Shown in pieces: positions 54,662 through 63,678 of a stretch of 64,000 nt of DNA. The notes under the pieces are model-generated. The model worked only from the letters and a program-made list of their open reading frames with translations, was not told the origin of the DNA and did not search any database. A program made the position numbers and the translations under genes. The stretch is from Arthrobacter sp. HY1533 (lineage in GTDB: Bacteria > Actinomycetota > Actinomycetes > Actinomycetales > Micrococcaceae): positions 18,441 to 82,440 of the forward strand of contig NZ_JANKZF010000012.1 of NCBI RefSeq assembly GCF_027568515.1. Reading direction: 5' to 3'. Positions within the stretch are counted from its first letter, which is position 1; each line of letters starts with the position of its first letter.

Positions 54662-54733
54662 GCCCCCCTAGCTCAGTGGTAGAGCGCGTTCTTGGTAAGA
54701 ACGAGGTCACCGGATCGATTCCGGTGGGGGGCT
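54662..54733 (+). tRNA. tRNA-Thr (anticodon GGU)
   Basis: Acceptor GCCCCCC (54662-54668) pairs with GGGGGGC (54726-54732), then T as discriminator. The anticodon arm GTTCTTGGTAAGAAC gives GGU. The D arm AGCTCAGTGGTAGAGC and T arm GGATCGATTCC are standard. CCA is not encoded. Confidence 0.96.
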
Positions 54734-54797
54734 CGCAAATGAGAAGGCTCGTGTCAAGACGGTTTTGGCCGGGGTGGCACGGGCCGGTCTCGTTTGG

Positions 54798-54871
54798 GGC
54801 GGCATAGCTCAGTTGGTTAGAGCGCACGACTCATAATCGTGAGGTCCCGAGATCGAGTCTCGGTGCCGCTA
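54798..54871 (+). tRNA. tRNA-Met (anticodon CAU, elongator)
   Basis: Acceptor GGCGGCA (54798-54804) pairs with TGCCGCT (54864-54870) with a terminal G-U, and A is discriminator. The anticodon arm CGACTCATAATCG gives CAU. The acceptor starts with a pair and the anticodon stem lacks the three G-C pairs of the initiator, so it is elongator Met. Confidence 0.93.
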
Positions 54872-54875
54872 CAGA

Positions 54876-54914
54876 AAAAGCCCCCTTCCGCATTACGCGG
54901 AAGGGGGCTTTTCT
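54876..54914 (+). terminator. Terminator after the tRNA pair
   Basis: AAAAGCCCCCTTCCGC pairs with GCGGAAGGGGGCTTTT (16 bp) around ATTAC. It lies 4 nt after tRNA-Met. Confidence 0.93.
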
Positions 54915-55003
54915 TGTACCCCGCCATTTTGATTGCGATAGTGTGGCATGGCGGCCGCCCATGCGGAAACGGCTGGCGGCAATTTTTTGGCTTGGGGGCA
55001 AAG

Positions 55004-55978
55004 ATGTTGATGGAACCTGACATGGTGGAATACCGCCGACAGTTCCGCAAGGGTGCGGTGCTGCGCGGGGAAGACGCCCTGGATGCGCTGAACCAGCCGT
55101 GGAGGCTGGTCCCGCACAAGAAGACAGGCTTCAACGCCACCGTCCAGACCTGGTCCTGCCAACGGCTCCTGTTGGCACGCGCCCAGGGCGACGGAACCAT
55201 CATGTACCGCGATGAGGAGCACCTCGGCGACGGCTACGACAACTTTGTGCTGGTTGTCTTGATCCACAAGGGCGGCCTGACCTGCAGCCAGCGTGGACGG
55301 ACCGCCACCGCCGGCCAGGGCTCCGTGGTCACGCTGCTCCCCAAGGAAAGCTACTGGTCAAACGCCCTGGACGGCATCGATGCGACCATGCTCTATGTTC
55401 CGCTGGACTACCTTGAGCGCAGGGGAGTGGCCACGGATGCCCTGGCGGCGGAGTCGTGGGCGGGCGGCCCCTTGGTGGCCGGCGTGCGGGCACTGGTGGA
55501 CAGCACGCTTGAGTTGCAGGACGACGCCCTGGACCGGCGCCCCATCCACATCGAGGAGGCGCTGCTTGAGCTGGTGGTGGGGATGCTCGGCCGCCACCTG
55601 CAGCGCCACACCGACATCGACGCCCCGGCGGAGGAGGTGCGCAGGAAGGTGTTTGCGGCCATTGCGGCCAACTACTCCAACCCTGCCTACGACGTCTCCG
55701 CCATCGTTGCCGAGACCGGCGTCAGCCGCCGCTACATGTACAAGGTGTTCGAAGGCCGCAATGCCACTGTCGGATCAATCCTGCGGGCACGCAGGCTCGA
55801 TGAGGCCGAGGTCCTGCTGCGCGCCTACGGCCAGGGGGCCAGCCTGGCCCGCATCGGCAAGACCGTGGGCTTCCACAGCGGCGAGAGCTTCAGCCGGGCC
55901 TACAAGGAAAGCCGCGGCATCACCCCGGCACAATACCGCGACCGCCACAAGGCGGACGCGGCTCGGGCCAAACGCTAG
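55004..55978 (+). CDS. AraC family transcriptional regulator
   Basis: A 324-residue AraC/XylS protein. The N-terminal part (about 1-200) resembles the AraC-binding-like cupin domain of the NitR/FeaR group (WSCQRLLLARAQGDGTIMYR, GSVVTLLPKESYWS); the C-terminal part (about 215-320) has YDVSAIVAETGVSRRYMYKV and LARIGKTVGFHSGESFSRAY, the two helix-turn-helix units. It is expected to sense a small aromatic or amine. The target is unclear because the next gene is in the same direction with its own site. ATG 55004 is used; the open frame runs back into tRNA-Met but that part is non-coding. Confidence 0.88.
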   Translation: MLMEPDMVEYRRQFRKGAVLRGEDALDALNQPWRLVPHKKTGFNATVQTWSCQRLLLARAQGDGTIMYRDEEHLGDGYDNFVLVVLIHKGGLTCSQRGRTATAGQGSVVTLLPKESYWSNALDGIDATMLYVPLDYLERRGVATDALAAESWAGGPLVAGVRALVDSTLELQDDALDRRPIHIEEALLELVVGMLGRHLQRHTDIDAPAEEVRRKVFAAIAANYSNPAYDVSAIVAETGVSRRYMYKVFEGRNATVGSILRARRLDEAEVLLRAYGQGASLARIGKTVGFHSGESFSRAYKESRGITPAQYRDRHKADAARAKR

Positions 55979-56058
55979 GGACGCCGTCGGGCCCGCCGCC
56001 TGCGCCGTGGAGTAGGCTGCCAGCAACAGCCACATCATGATTGATGCAAGGAGCCGCA

Positions 56059-56721
56059 ATGCGAAACGTCCTGATCATCGGCGGGCACGGAAAGGTGGCA
56101 CTGCTGTTGGCGCCGCTGCTGAAGGAGGCCGGCCACGCGGTGACCTCCGTGATCCGCAATCCCGCCCACATTGACGCGGTGGTGGCCTCGGGCGCCACAC
56201 CCGTGGTCCACGACGCTGCTTCTGCCTCGGTGGCCGAACTCGCCGAGCTCATGCTGGGGCAGGACGCCATCATCTGGTCCGCAGGGGCCGGCGGTGGCAG
56301 CCCCGAACGCACCTATGCGGTGGACCGTGATGCGGCCATCGCTTCAATGGAGGCAGCCGCTGCAGCGGATGTCCAGCGCTACATCATGGTTTCCTACCTT
56401 GGCGCCCGCACGGACCACGGCGTGCCCCCGGAGGACAGCTTCTTTGCCTACGCGGAAGCCAAGGCGGCCGCCGACGCCCACCTGCGCGCCAGCCAGCTGG
56501 CCTGGACCATCCTGGCCCCCGGCGCCCTGACGGACGGTGCGGGGAGCGGCCTGATCGACCCGACTCCCGCCGTCGAACGCGGGCCAGCCACACCGCGCAA
56601 CACCTCCCGGGCCAACACGGCACTCGTGGCCGCGGCCGTGCTGGAACACCCCGGGACCATCCTGCGCACTGTTGAGTTCAGTGACGGCACGGTGCCCATT
56701 GGCCAGGCCCTGACCCCGTAG
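56059..56721 (+). CDS. NAD(P)-binding protein, atypical SDR
   Basis: A 220-residue Rossmann-fold protein with IIGGHGKVALLLAPLL as its nucleotide loop (GxxGxxA type), YIMVSYLGA and YAEAKAAADAHLRAS for the active-site region. It matches the atypical SDR group related to NmrA and YwnB, whose members often bind but may not reduce. AAGGAG lies 6 nt before the ATG at 56059. A TAGGCT box at about 56014 can serve as -10. Confidence 0.85.
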   Translation: MRNVLIIGGHGKVALLLAPLLKEAGHAVTSVIRNPAHIDAVVASGATPVVHDAASASVAELAELMLGQDAIIWSAGAGGGSPERTYAVDRDAAIASMEAAAAADVQRYIMVSYLGARTDHGVPPEDSFFAYAEAKAAADAHLRASQLAWTILAPGALTDGAGSGLIDPTPAVERGPATPRNTSRANTALVAAAVLEHPGTILRTVEFSDGTVPIGQALTP

Positions 56722-56730
56722 AGTGAAACG

Positions 56731-58302
56731 GTGGAACAGCTAGTACTCATCATTGGACTCCTTTTCGCCACAGTGCTCGCCGTTGGTTTGGGGGACAAGC
56801 TCAAGCTGCCCTACCCGGTGCTCATGCTCATCATGGCGGGGGCCCTGACCTTCATTCCAGGCTTCCCGGACCTGCGGATCGACCCCGAGCTGATCCTGCC
56901 CATCTTCCTGCCGCCGCTGCTGTTTGCCACGGCGCAGAAAAGCTCCTGGGCCGTGTTCCGCATCCGCTGGCGCACCATCATCATGCTGGCGGTGGCCCTC
57001 GTGGTGGTCTCCACGGCCCTGGTCGCGGGTGCCGCGTGGCTGCTCATCCCGGGCATCGGCATCTCCGCAGCCCTGGCCCTGGGCGCCATGTGCGCCCCGC
57101 CGGACCCTGTTGCGGTGGAATCCGTGGCCGGCCGCGTACACATGCCACGCAGGCTCATCACAGTCCTGCAGAGCGAGGGCCTGTTCAACGACGCCGCTGC
57201 CATCGTCATCTTCCAGGCAGCCGTGGCCGGCGCCATGGACGGGCAGCCGTTTGGCGTGGGCGTTGTGGGCAAGTTCCTGCTCGGAGCCGTGATTGCCGTG
57301 GCGGCGGGCATGTTCATGGGTTGGGTGACGGGGCTGATCACCAAGCTCATCACCTCCCCGGTGGCCCGCAGCGCCGTGACCCTGGTTGTCCCGTTTGCGG
57401 CCTACATCCTGGCCGAGGAGGTGCACGCCTCGGGGGTCATCGCCGTCGTCGTCACGGCGCTGGAAATCAAGCGCCACGCACGGGCCGAGGACGCCACCGA
57501 GCGCATCACCCGCGCAGCCTTCTGGGACGTCGTGGAGCTGCTCGTGACGGGGCTCGCCTTTGGCTTGGTGGGCCTGGAGGTGCGTGAAGTCATCAAGGAG
57601 GAGGGCTCGGCCATTTGGGGCATGCTGCCCTCGGCCGTGGCCATCAGCGTGCTGGTGATTGTGGTGCGGTTCCTCTGGTTTGGCCTGCTGGCGCTGCTGT
57701 CCAGGAAGCACGACGGCGACCTCCCGCCCACCAGCCTCAAGGACGTCGTCATCCTCACCTGGTGCGGCATGCGCGGGCTTGCCACCCTGGCGCTGGCCCT
57801 CGCCCTGCCCACCGTGCTGCCCACGGGTGAGGCATTCCCCGCCCGGCACGAGATCATTGTGGTTGCCTGCGCCGTGCTGCTGACCACCCTGGTCCTGCCC
57901 GGGCTGACGCTGCCCTGGCTCATGCGGGCCCTGAAGGCCACTGACGACGGCGTGGAGGAACGTGAGGCGGCCAAGGTCCTGGCCCTGCGCGCCCAGGAGG
58001 CAGCCATCGCCGCGCTGCGCGACCATGACGTCATCAAGAACCTGCCGCCGGAAAAATTGTCGCTGGTCAAGGACAAGATGAAGCGCCTGCACGCCGAGCT
58101 CCTGGACGGAAGCTTGAAGAACGAGGACACCGACGAACGACGCCGCCGGGGCCGGGAACTAGCCATCGCCGTGCAAACCATCGCCTTGGACGCCGCCCGG
58201 GTCGAGGTCCTCAGCGCCCGCAACGAGCCGGAGGCCGACCCCGAGGTGGTTGACCGGGTGCTGCGGCAGCTGGACCTGCGCACCATGATCATGCCTGACT
58301 GA
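56731..58302 (+). CDS. CPA1-family Na+/H+ antiporter
   Basis: A 523-residue antiporter with about 12 spans and a cytosolic C-terminal helical tail (about 405-523). The family's ion-binding motif is seen in LQSEGLFNDAAAIVIF (FND), with APPDPVAVESVAGRVHMPR before it. It exchanges Na+ (or K+) for H+ to hold internal pH and ion balance. Start GTG 56731 follows TAGAGT by 6 nt; that box overlaps the TAG stop of the previous gene, so a leaderless transcript is possible in addition to read-through. Confidence 0.92.
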   Translation: MEQLVLIIGLLFATVLAVGLGDKLKLPYPVLMLIMAGALTFIPGFPDLRIDPELILPIFLPPLLFATAQKSSWAVFRIRWRTIIMLAVALVVVSTALVAGAAWLLIPGIGISAALALGAMCAPPDPVAVESVAGRVHMPRRLITVLQSEGLFNDAAAIVIFQAAVAGAMDGQPFGVGVVGKFLLGAVIAVAAGMFMGWVTGLITKLITSPVARSAVTLVVPFAAYILAEEVHASGVIAVVVTALEIKRHARAEDATERITRAAFWDVVELLVTGLAFGLVGLEVREVIKEEGSAIWGMLPSAVAISVLVIVVRFLWFGLLALLSRKHDGDLPPTSLKDVVILTWCGMRGLATLALALALPTVLPTGEAFPARHEIIVVACAVLLTTLVLPGLTLPWLMRALKATDDGVEEREAAKVLALRAQEAAIAALRDHDVIKNLPPEKLSLVKDKMKRLHAELLDGSLKNEDTDERRRRGRELAIAVQTIALDAARVEVLSARNEPEADPEVVDRVLRQLDLRTMIMPD

Positions 58303-58393
58303 GTCAACGCGGCCCCTTGACGCCACGAGATTGCGGGTGTCCACTTTAGTCATCGTGCTGTGATGTGTAGTGCCTCGGTGTCAGGAGCCGGCC

Positions 58394-61300
58394 ATGAAAG
58401 CATTCTTCAGTTGGTTCACCAGTCCACTCTCGGTGTCCGAGCCTGAATTGCACTTTGCAGAATGGGAAAAGAAGCATCAAGAACTCATGACCAAGTGGGT
58501 CTTGGGAAGTCTTGCCGCCCTGGCACTGACAATATGGATTGCCATGGCCGAAGTGGATCGGCTGATCGCCGACGCTGCAACGGGGATAGGCCGCAGTGCG
58601 TCCGCCAGTTCAATTCAGAGCGTTGATTCCAGTCTGGGACAGGAAAACTGGGCAATATGGCAGACTCTGTATCAGACCGACCATGACATCGGCCAGCAAG
58701 TAGCAGTTCTACTGAGATGCTATTTCAGCCTGGATTTGTTCTTTACGGTCGTCTACACGGTCCTCTTGCTGCTGATCTTTTGGCGCTGGCCCTGGGCTGG
58801 AAGCCTGGTACTCGTGGTATTTGCCTCGGAAGTAGCCGAGAACGTGCTCCAATTCATCACTCTCCACCGGATAAACCTTCCTGGTGCAGAGGCGCCCGTC
58901 CCGAGTCACGGAATCCTGCTGGTGGCCCAGAACGTGACAACCGTGAAGTGGGCGTCCCTCGCCATTCTGGTCGTTGGGGTATGTGCCTATCCCACGCTGC
59001 GGAGATTGCTTTTTCATTCCCTCGGACGAACGTGGCAGGCGCTATTCATCCACAGGATCACGGTCGCAGCGGTCTTATTGCTGGTGTATCTAGCCTTGCT
59101 GCCCGTTGAGGGAGTCGCCGACCAGCTGCCAGACACTCAACGGGCATGGATTGAAGCGAACCCCATGCCGTTCTATTTGACTTGTCTTATTGTGCTCACA
59201 GTGGTCTTTGGTCTGTTTTTCGTCGGGCGAATGCGGAGCAAATTGATTTGGGATATTTATCATCCTCATCGCAGGGTCACCAAACGCGTACCTGGGAGTC
59301 TCCCGCGCGATGATCCGAAGTACCTGCTGTGGTTCCTCCCCCCAGCTCTTCTACTGTTGGGTTTTTTGATAGTGGGGAATTCGCCCGCGCGTGACTACTG
59401 GACTTGGGGATGGCCGTTGGCTTGCCTCCTTGTCGTGCCTGCGGGTGTGGCCGGCGCGAGTTGGATCATGGATAAATGCGGTCGCAAGGTACAGAAACCA
59501 AAAATCAAGAAGGCAGACCGTTTGCGCTCCTGGGATGCCTGGCGCGGTGGGGACGTCCTGGCCATGGTTTTCCTGGCCGTTTCGGGAATGGCCTTGGTTA
59601 GGTCCTTCACTGCTCCACTTGCCCTAATGTTGGCCCAAGGGCAGCCGGTGGACTTCGATAACCGCGCGGCATTGACCTACTGGATTTTCGGAATGCTGGT
59701 TTCCGCGTTGGCCTTTCCCGTCGGCGCTGTCTTTGTCCGCCTCACATGGCGTGGCTGCATGGACCCGAGGGAACCTGATACTACAAGAACCAGAACAGTG
59801 AAGCATACGCTCCTCATTTCATTCGTTGTTTCGCTAGCATTTTTTGCTGTGTTCCCCGCTCAAACAAGCGGCATCGCTGGCGTGCCGGGGACGGCGGTGC
59901 TTCTTGTGGGAGGGTGGGCGTTCCTCATAGGAGTTTTGGTTATCTCGCTGCAGGACCAAATGCCGTTGAGGTTGTTTGACAGCATGCGCCTTGAAGCCAA
60001 CCCGGTTCTATCACTGATCGCCGTCATTTTTCTTGTTGGCACCGCTCTCGGGGGGACACCAAGCCTCCACAACGTGCGGCCGGCCCCACAAATCGCAACT
60101 GGTACCAAAACCTCAGCGGTCAACGTGGATGGGCGCAATACGGTCCGTACGGCCCTAAACGAATGGCTGGCAAAGGGTGGACCATGCGTCCGGGGTCTAG
60201 ACGGCAGTGCTACGCATGCTGCTTCGGGTTCCGGTGAATCATCAACTCGAGTGAGGCCCATGATCCTGGTGGCGGCAGAAGGTGGAGGAATTCGTGCCGC
60301 CAGCTGGACGGTGCGGGCCTTCGAGAAGTTAGCTGATGCGGATGATTGTGCCAAGGAGTCTGTCTTATTGTCTTCGGGGATCAGCGGTGGATCACTCGGC
60401 TTGTCACTCGCGAGCCTGTATGGAGACGACGCGGTTGAGACGATGAAGAAGCTGGCAAAACCGGGGCCGCTCGCGGCAGCCGTTACTGGAGCCATGGCTG
60501 GAGACATGGTCGGGGCCGTGACAGGCCTCAAGATCCCCACCCGGTTCCGCGACCCCACTACCGGCAAGTACCTGCTCGCCTGGAATGACAGGGCGGGGTT
60601 GGTCGAATCGCTGTGGGAACAATCTGCAGACAAACTCGCCGCACCATTCAGCGCGACGGTGGCTGGGCCGGCCGGGGCGCTCTTGCTGAATTCGACAGAC
60701 ACTGGAACGGGTTGCCGGGTGGTGGTCAGTCAACTGAACCTTCCCGAGACGGCCGTGACAACCTTGCCTCGCCCTCAAGGCATTGACTGTACGGACGACA
60801 CAGGCTTCCCCTTGTCCGTGGACCTCCTGGATCGGGACACCAAATGCCCGATAAACCTCCGCTGGTCCACTGCGACCATGTTGTCTGGGCGCTTTCCCAT
60901 CATCACCCCCGGCGGCCGGATTCCTGCCCCGGTGGCCAACGGTAGCGGCGGGGTTGAGTGTTCCACGGATCGGGGATTCCAGCTCATCGACGGGGGGTAC
61001 TCAGAAGCCTCAGCATTGGGGACCATCACGGACATCTGGCCGGTTCTGCAGAAGGAAGTTCTGGCCCACAACACATGTGTCGTGGCCCTTGCCAGCCCAT
61101 CATCCAACCCCGCCGCCGGCGAAGAAGATCCCTGCGCCAAAATGGCCGCCGCTGATCAGATTGTGGTTCCGGTATTTCTGTTCCTGCAAAACTCACCCGG
61201 ATCCGACATTGTGCCAAGGGCGCCAAAAGCCACGGCGGAATTTCTGGTGCCCATTGTTGGCTACGGTGCCACACACCTGCAGAGCGCATCTGCAGCGTGG

Positions 61301-61591
61301 ATTCAACGCTTGGAGGAGAGCTCCAACGTTTGTCCGGACAGCTCAGGGTCCAGCGTTTGCAATGCGGCCGCGAAAAGCGTGGCAGCTGCGCTAGGCAATC
61401 GTTCTGTCGTTGTTGTTGCGCCCAACAGCGTCCCTGCCCTGGCCGCACCCCTAGGCTGGTCCCTGTCTGGCATGAGCCAAAACCAGCTGGAACAGGCAAT
61501 GGATGCCGAGGCCCTCATTCCGCCGAAAGGCCCTATCAAGCAGGACTTTGCCAAGCTGCTGCGCTACTTGGGGCCCACGGCAACCGGGTAG
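58394..61591 (+). CDS. Polytopic membrane protein with C-terminal patatin-like hydrolase domain
   Basis: A 1065-residue protein. Residues about 35-575 hold some 13 membrane spans and match no family I recognise. The C-terminal part (about 620-1065) has patatin features: oxyanion loop GGGIR (630-634), nucleophile elbow with Ser664 in GISGG, and Asp866 in IDGGYSE, the Ser-Asp dyad. This part has ten or so cysteines, suggesting disulfides and an extracytoplasmic location, which an N-in, 13-span topology would give. GC content is lower than in its neighbours, so transfer is possible. AGGAG lies 7 nt before ATG 58394. Lipid hydrolase activity is inferred. Confidence 0.84.
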   Translation: MKAFFSWFTSPLSVSEPELHFAEWEKKHQELMTKWVLGSLAALALTIWIAMAEVDRLIADAATGIGRSASASSIQSVDSSLGQENWAIWQTLYQTDHDIGQQVAVLLRCYFSLDLFFTVVYTVLLLLIFWRWPWAGSLVLVVFASEVAENVLQFITLHRINLPGAEAPVPSHGILLVAQNVTTVKWASLAILVVGVCAYPTLRRLLFHSLGRTWQALFIHRITVAAVLLLVYLALLPVEGVADQLPDTQRAWIEANPMPFYLTCLIVLTVVFGLFFVGRMRSKLIWDIYHPHRRVTKRVPGSLPRDDPKYLLWFLPPALLLLGFLIVGNSPARDYWTWGWPLACLLVVPAGVAGASWIMDKCGRKVQKPKIKKADRLRSWDAWRGGDVLAMVFLAVSGMALVRSFTAPLALMLAQGQPVDFDNRAALTYWIFGMLVSALAFPVGAVFVRLTWRGCMDPREPDTTRTRTVKHTLLISFVVSLAFFAVFPAQTSGIAGVPGTAVLLVGGWAFLIGVLVISLQDQMPLRLFDSMRLEANPVLSLIAVIFLVGTALGGTPSLHNVRPAPQIATGTKTSAVNVDGRNTVRTALNEWLAKGGPCVRGLDGSATHAASGSGESSTRVRPMILVAAEGGGIRAASWTVRAFEKLADADDCAKESVLLSSGISGGSLGLSLASLYGDDAVETMKKLAKPGPLAAAVTGAMAGDMVGAVTGLKIPTRFRDPTTGKYLLAWNDRAGLVESLWEQSADKLAAPFSATVAGPAGALLLNSTDTGTGCRVVVSQLNLPETAVTTLPRPQGIDCTDDTGFPLSVDLLDRDTKCPINLRWSTATMLSGRFPIITPGGRIPAPVANGSGGVECSTDRGFQLIDGGYSEASALGTITDIWPVLQKEVLAHNTCVVALASPSSNPAAGEEDPCAKMAAADQIVVPVFLFLQNSPGSDIVPRAPKATAEFLVPIVGYGATHLQSASAAWIQRLEESSNVCPDSSGSSVCNAAAKSVAAALGNRSVVVVAPNSVPALAAPLGWSLSGMSQNQLEQAMDAEALIPPKGPIKQDFAKLLRYLGPTATG

Positions 61592-61730
61592 GAACGATGC
61601 GTCGCGGAACCCGCCTACTAGACCGGTCTACAAAAAACCCCCGAAAACTGGTGCATTCGGCCAGTCAATCTAGCGCGAAGTTGTAGGACGGCACATCGAA
61701 TCTGAATCGATTGCCGTATACGGTAGATAC

Positions 61731-62603
61731 ATGTCTAGCCCTGTTGGCAACGAAGCCGCCCCCACGCCCGTACGCACCCGCAACATCCCGGCAGAAATCG
61801 CCCGCTCCTGGCTCCTGGTGCCCGCGACCCGGCCCGAGATCTTCGACGAGGCCGCCGCTTCCCGCGCCGACGCCGTCGTGCTTGACATTGAAGACGCTGT
61901 TGACCCGAAGAAGAAGGACGCGGCCCGTGCCGACGTCATCGAATGGCTCCGCAAGGGCGGCCAAGCTTGGGTCCGCATCAACGACGTCCACTCGGACTTC
62001 TGGGCCGACGACGTCGCCGGCCTGCGCAACACCCCCGGCCTGCTCGGCGTCATGCTGGCCAAGACCGAACAGGCAGAGCAGGTCAAGGAGACCTACCACC
62101 GCCTCGACGGCAAGACCCGCGTCCTGGCCCTGGTGGAGTCCGCCCTGGGCATCGAGGAAGCCAACAACATTGCCCGCGCCGAGGGTGCCTTCCGCCTCGC
62201 CTTCGGTTCCGGCGACTTCCGCCGCGACACCGGCATGGCCGCCGACCGCGAGGCCATGGCCTACCCGCGCGCCAAGCTGGTTGTCGCCAGCCGCGTGGGC
62301 AACCTGCCCGGCCCCATTGACGGCCCCACGGTTGGCAACAACCACCCCATCCTGCGCGAGCAGTCGGCCATCACGGTCTCCATGGGCATGACGGGCAAGC
62401 TGGCCCTGGCCATGGACCAGACCACCATCATCAACGAGGTCATCAGCCCCACCCCGTCGGACGTCGCCTGGGCCACCGACTTCATGAATGACTTCAACGC
62501 CCGCGGCGGCGTGATCCGCGACGGCTCCGACCTTCCCCGCCTGGGCCGCGCCGAGAAGATCATGAAGCTCGCCGTCGCCTACGGCGTCCAGCCCTCGCTC
62601 TAA
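61731..62603 (+). CDS. CoA ester lyase (HpcH/HpaI aldolase / citrate lyase beta-like)
   Basis: A 290-residue TIM-barrel protein of the CitE-like group. SWLLVPATRPEIFDEAAAS, VVLDIEDAVDPKKKD (metal-binding Glu and Asp) and LAFGSGDFRRDTG are typical. Members cleave or form citramalyl-, malyl- or related CoA thioesters with Mg2+. The substrate is unknown and no other CoA pathway gene is adjacent. TACGGT (61719-61724) ends 6 nt before the ATG, giving a probable leaderless start; the perfect palindrome CCGTATACGG (61714-61723) covers that box. Confidence 0.9.
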   Translation: MSSPVGNEAAPTPVRTRNIPAEIARSWLLVPATRPEIFDEAAASRADAVVLDIEDAVDPKKKDAARADVIEWLRKGGQAWVRINDVHSDFWADDVAGLRNTPGLLGVMLAKTEQAEQVKETYHRLDGKTRVLALVESALGIEEANNIARAEGAFRLAFGSGDFRRDTGMAADREAMAYPRAKLVVASRVGNLPGPIDGPTVGNNHPILREQSAITVSMGMTGKLALAMDQTTIINEVISPTPSDVAWATDFMNDFNARGGVIRDGSDLPRLGRAEKIMKLAVAYGVQPSL

Positions 62604-62671
62604 CCACGGTGGCTGAGCCTGTCGATCCGGTGGTCGAGCCTGGCAATCCGGTGGTCGAGCCTGTCGAGACC
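62604..62671. repeat. GATCGAGCC-family repeats overlapping the DUF2797 start
   Basis: Three imperfect units of GGTGGTCGAGCCTGTCGA type follow each other from 62608 to 62668, related to the repeats at 45.9 and 26.3 kb. They begin right after the lyase stop and supply the GTG start and the first 22 codons of the next gene. Confidence 0.72.
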
Positions 62672-63583
62672 CGCGGCGGGCTGGTCCGCGGAGTCTCCTG
62701 GACCCCGGACGGCCCGTCCCTCTCGCTCACCACGGACGACGGCGCGGCGCAGATGCCTTTGCTGCCGGGGCGGTGGCTGAGGTTTGAGGTGCTCTCCGGC
62801 GACGGCGTGCCCGCCAGATGGTGCCTGGGGTTCGTCCGGGTGGAGGAATCGGGGCAGCCGCAGCACTTCCCCTGCCCCACAAGCCAGGCGGCGGAGCGCG
62901 GCTACCAATGCGGTGCCTGCTTCGCCAAGGACCAGATGCGGCCCATGCACGACTTCCACCGCAGCGGCCAGGCATCGCCGGGCCTGAAGGCGTATCTGTC
63001 GCAGCAGCACTGGCTGTACATTGCCACCTTCGCCGACGGAACCACCAAGGTGGGTACGGCATCCGAACGCAGCAAATGGAGCCGCCTGGCCGAGCAGGGG
63101 GCGCTTGTGGCCCGCTATGTGGCCAGGGCGCGCGACGGTGCCGTGGTGCGCCACCTCGAGGACTCCGTCTCCACGAATCTCCCGCCCACCCAGTTTGTGC
63201 GCGGCGCCGCCAAGTTCGCCGCCCTGTTGCAGCCCCGGCCGCCCCTGCACCTCGAGCAGACCAACAAGGCGATGGCCGACGTCGTCCGGGGCTACGTGGC
63301 GGAACTGGCGCTGGAGGGCTTCGAGACTGTCGATGAGCCGTGGCAGCGCAGCGAATTCTCGCAGGCCGTGGCAGTTCCCGGCCGGCGCACCGCCTACCCG
63401 CAACCGCTGGACACAGGCCGCCACGGCATCCGGATCGACTCCATGCTGGGGCCCACCGCACTGGCTGGCCTGGACGGCGTGGACGGGGAATTCCTGGCGG
63501 ACCTCGGCGCGCTCAAGGGGCGCAAGATCCGTTTCGGCGACTACACCACTGACATCCCGGCACTCCAGGAGTCCCTTTTCTGA
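62609..63583 (+). CDS. DUF2797 domain-containing protein
   Basis: A 324-residue protein of the DUF2797 family. A Cys-containing segment (CPTSQAAERGYQCGACF) and QQHWLYIATFADGTTKVGTA (a GIY-YIG-like pattern) are typical; function is unknown. Residues 1-22 (PVDPVVEPGNPVVEPVETR) are the translation of the repeat family and are probably not functional. GTG 62609, 5 nt after the previous stop, is used; if the protein starts later, the first conserved residues are near 26 (LVRGVSW). Confidence 0.83.
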   Translation: MAEPVDPVVEPGNPVVEPVETRGGLVRGVSWTPDGPSLSLTTDDGAAQMPLLPGRWLRFEVLSGDGVPARWCLGFVRVEESGQPQHFPCPTSQAAERGYQCGACFAKDQMRPMHDFHRSGQASPGLKAYLSQQHWLYIATFADGTTKVGTASERSKWSRLAEQGALVARYVARARDGAVVRHLEDSVSTNLPPTQFVRGAAKFAALLQPRPPLHLEQTNKAMADVVRGYVAELALEGFETVDEPWQRSEFSQAVAVPGRRTAYPQPLDTGRHGIRIDSMLGPTALAGLDGVDGEFLADLGALKGRKIRFGDYTTDIPALQESLF

Positions 63584-63586
63584 TCC

Positions 63587-63667
63587 CCACCGCCCGGCCC
63601 GGTAAATCGCTGGCGCGATTTTCCGGGAACCTGGCCGGCGTGGGCCCAGCCACCGCCCGGCCCGGTA
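63587..63667 (+). repeat. 18-bp direct repeat flanking the small membrane gene promoter
   Basis: CCACCGCCCGGCCCGGTA occurs at 63587-63604 and again at 63650-63667. The second copy ends in the TA of the -10 box TAGACT (63666-63671). The gap between the copies holds no gene. Confidence 0.72.
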
Positions 63668-63678
63668 GACTGGGCAGC

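Noticed and set aside
54839..55003. Longer N-terminus of the AraC gene beginning inside tRNA-Met
   Set aside because: The frame is open through the tRNA and its terminator, but these are RNA features; the protein starts at 55004.
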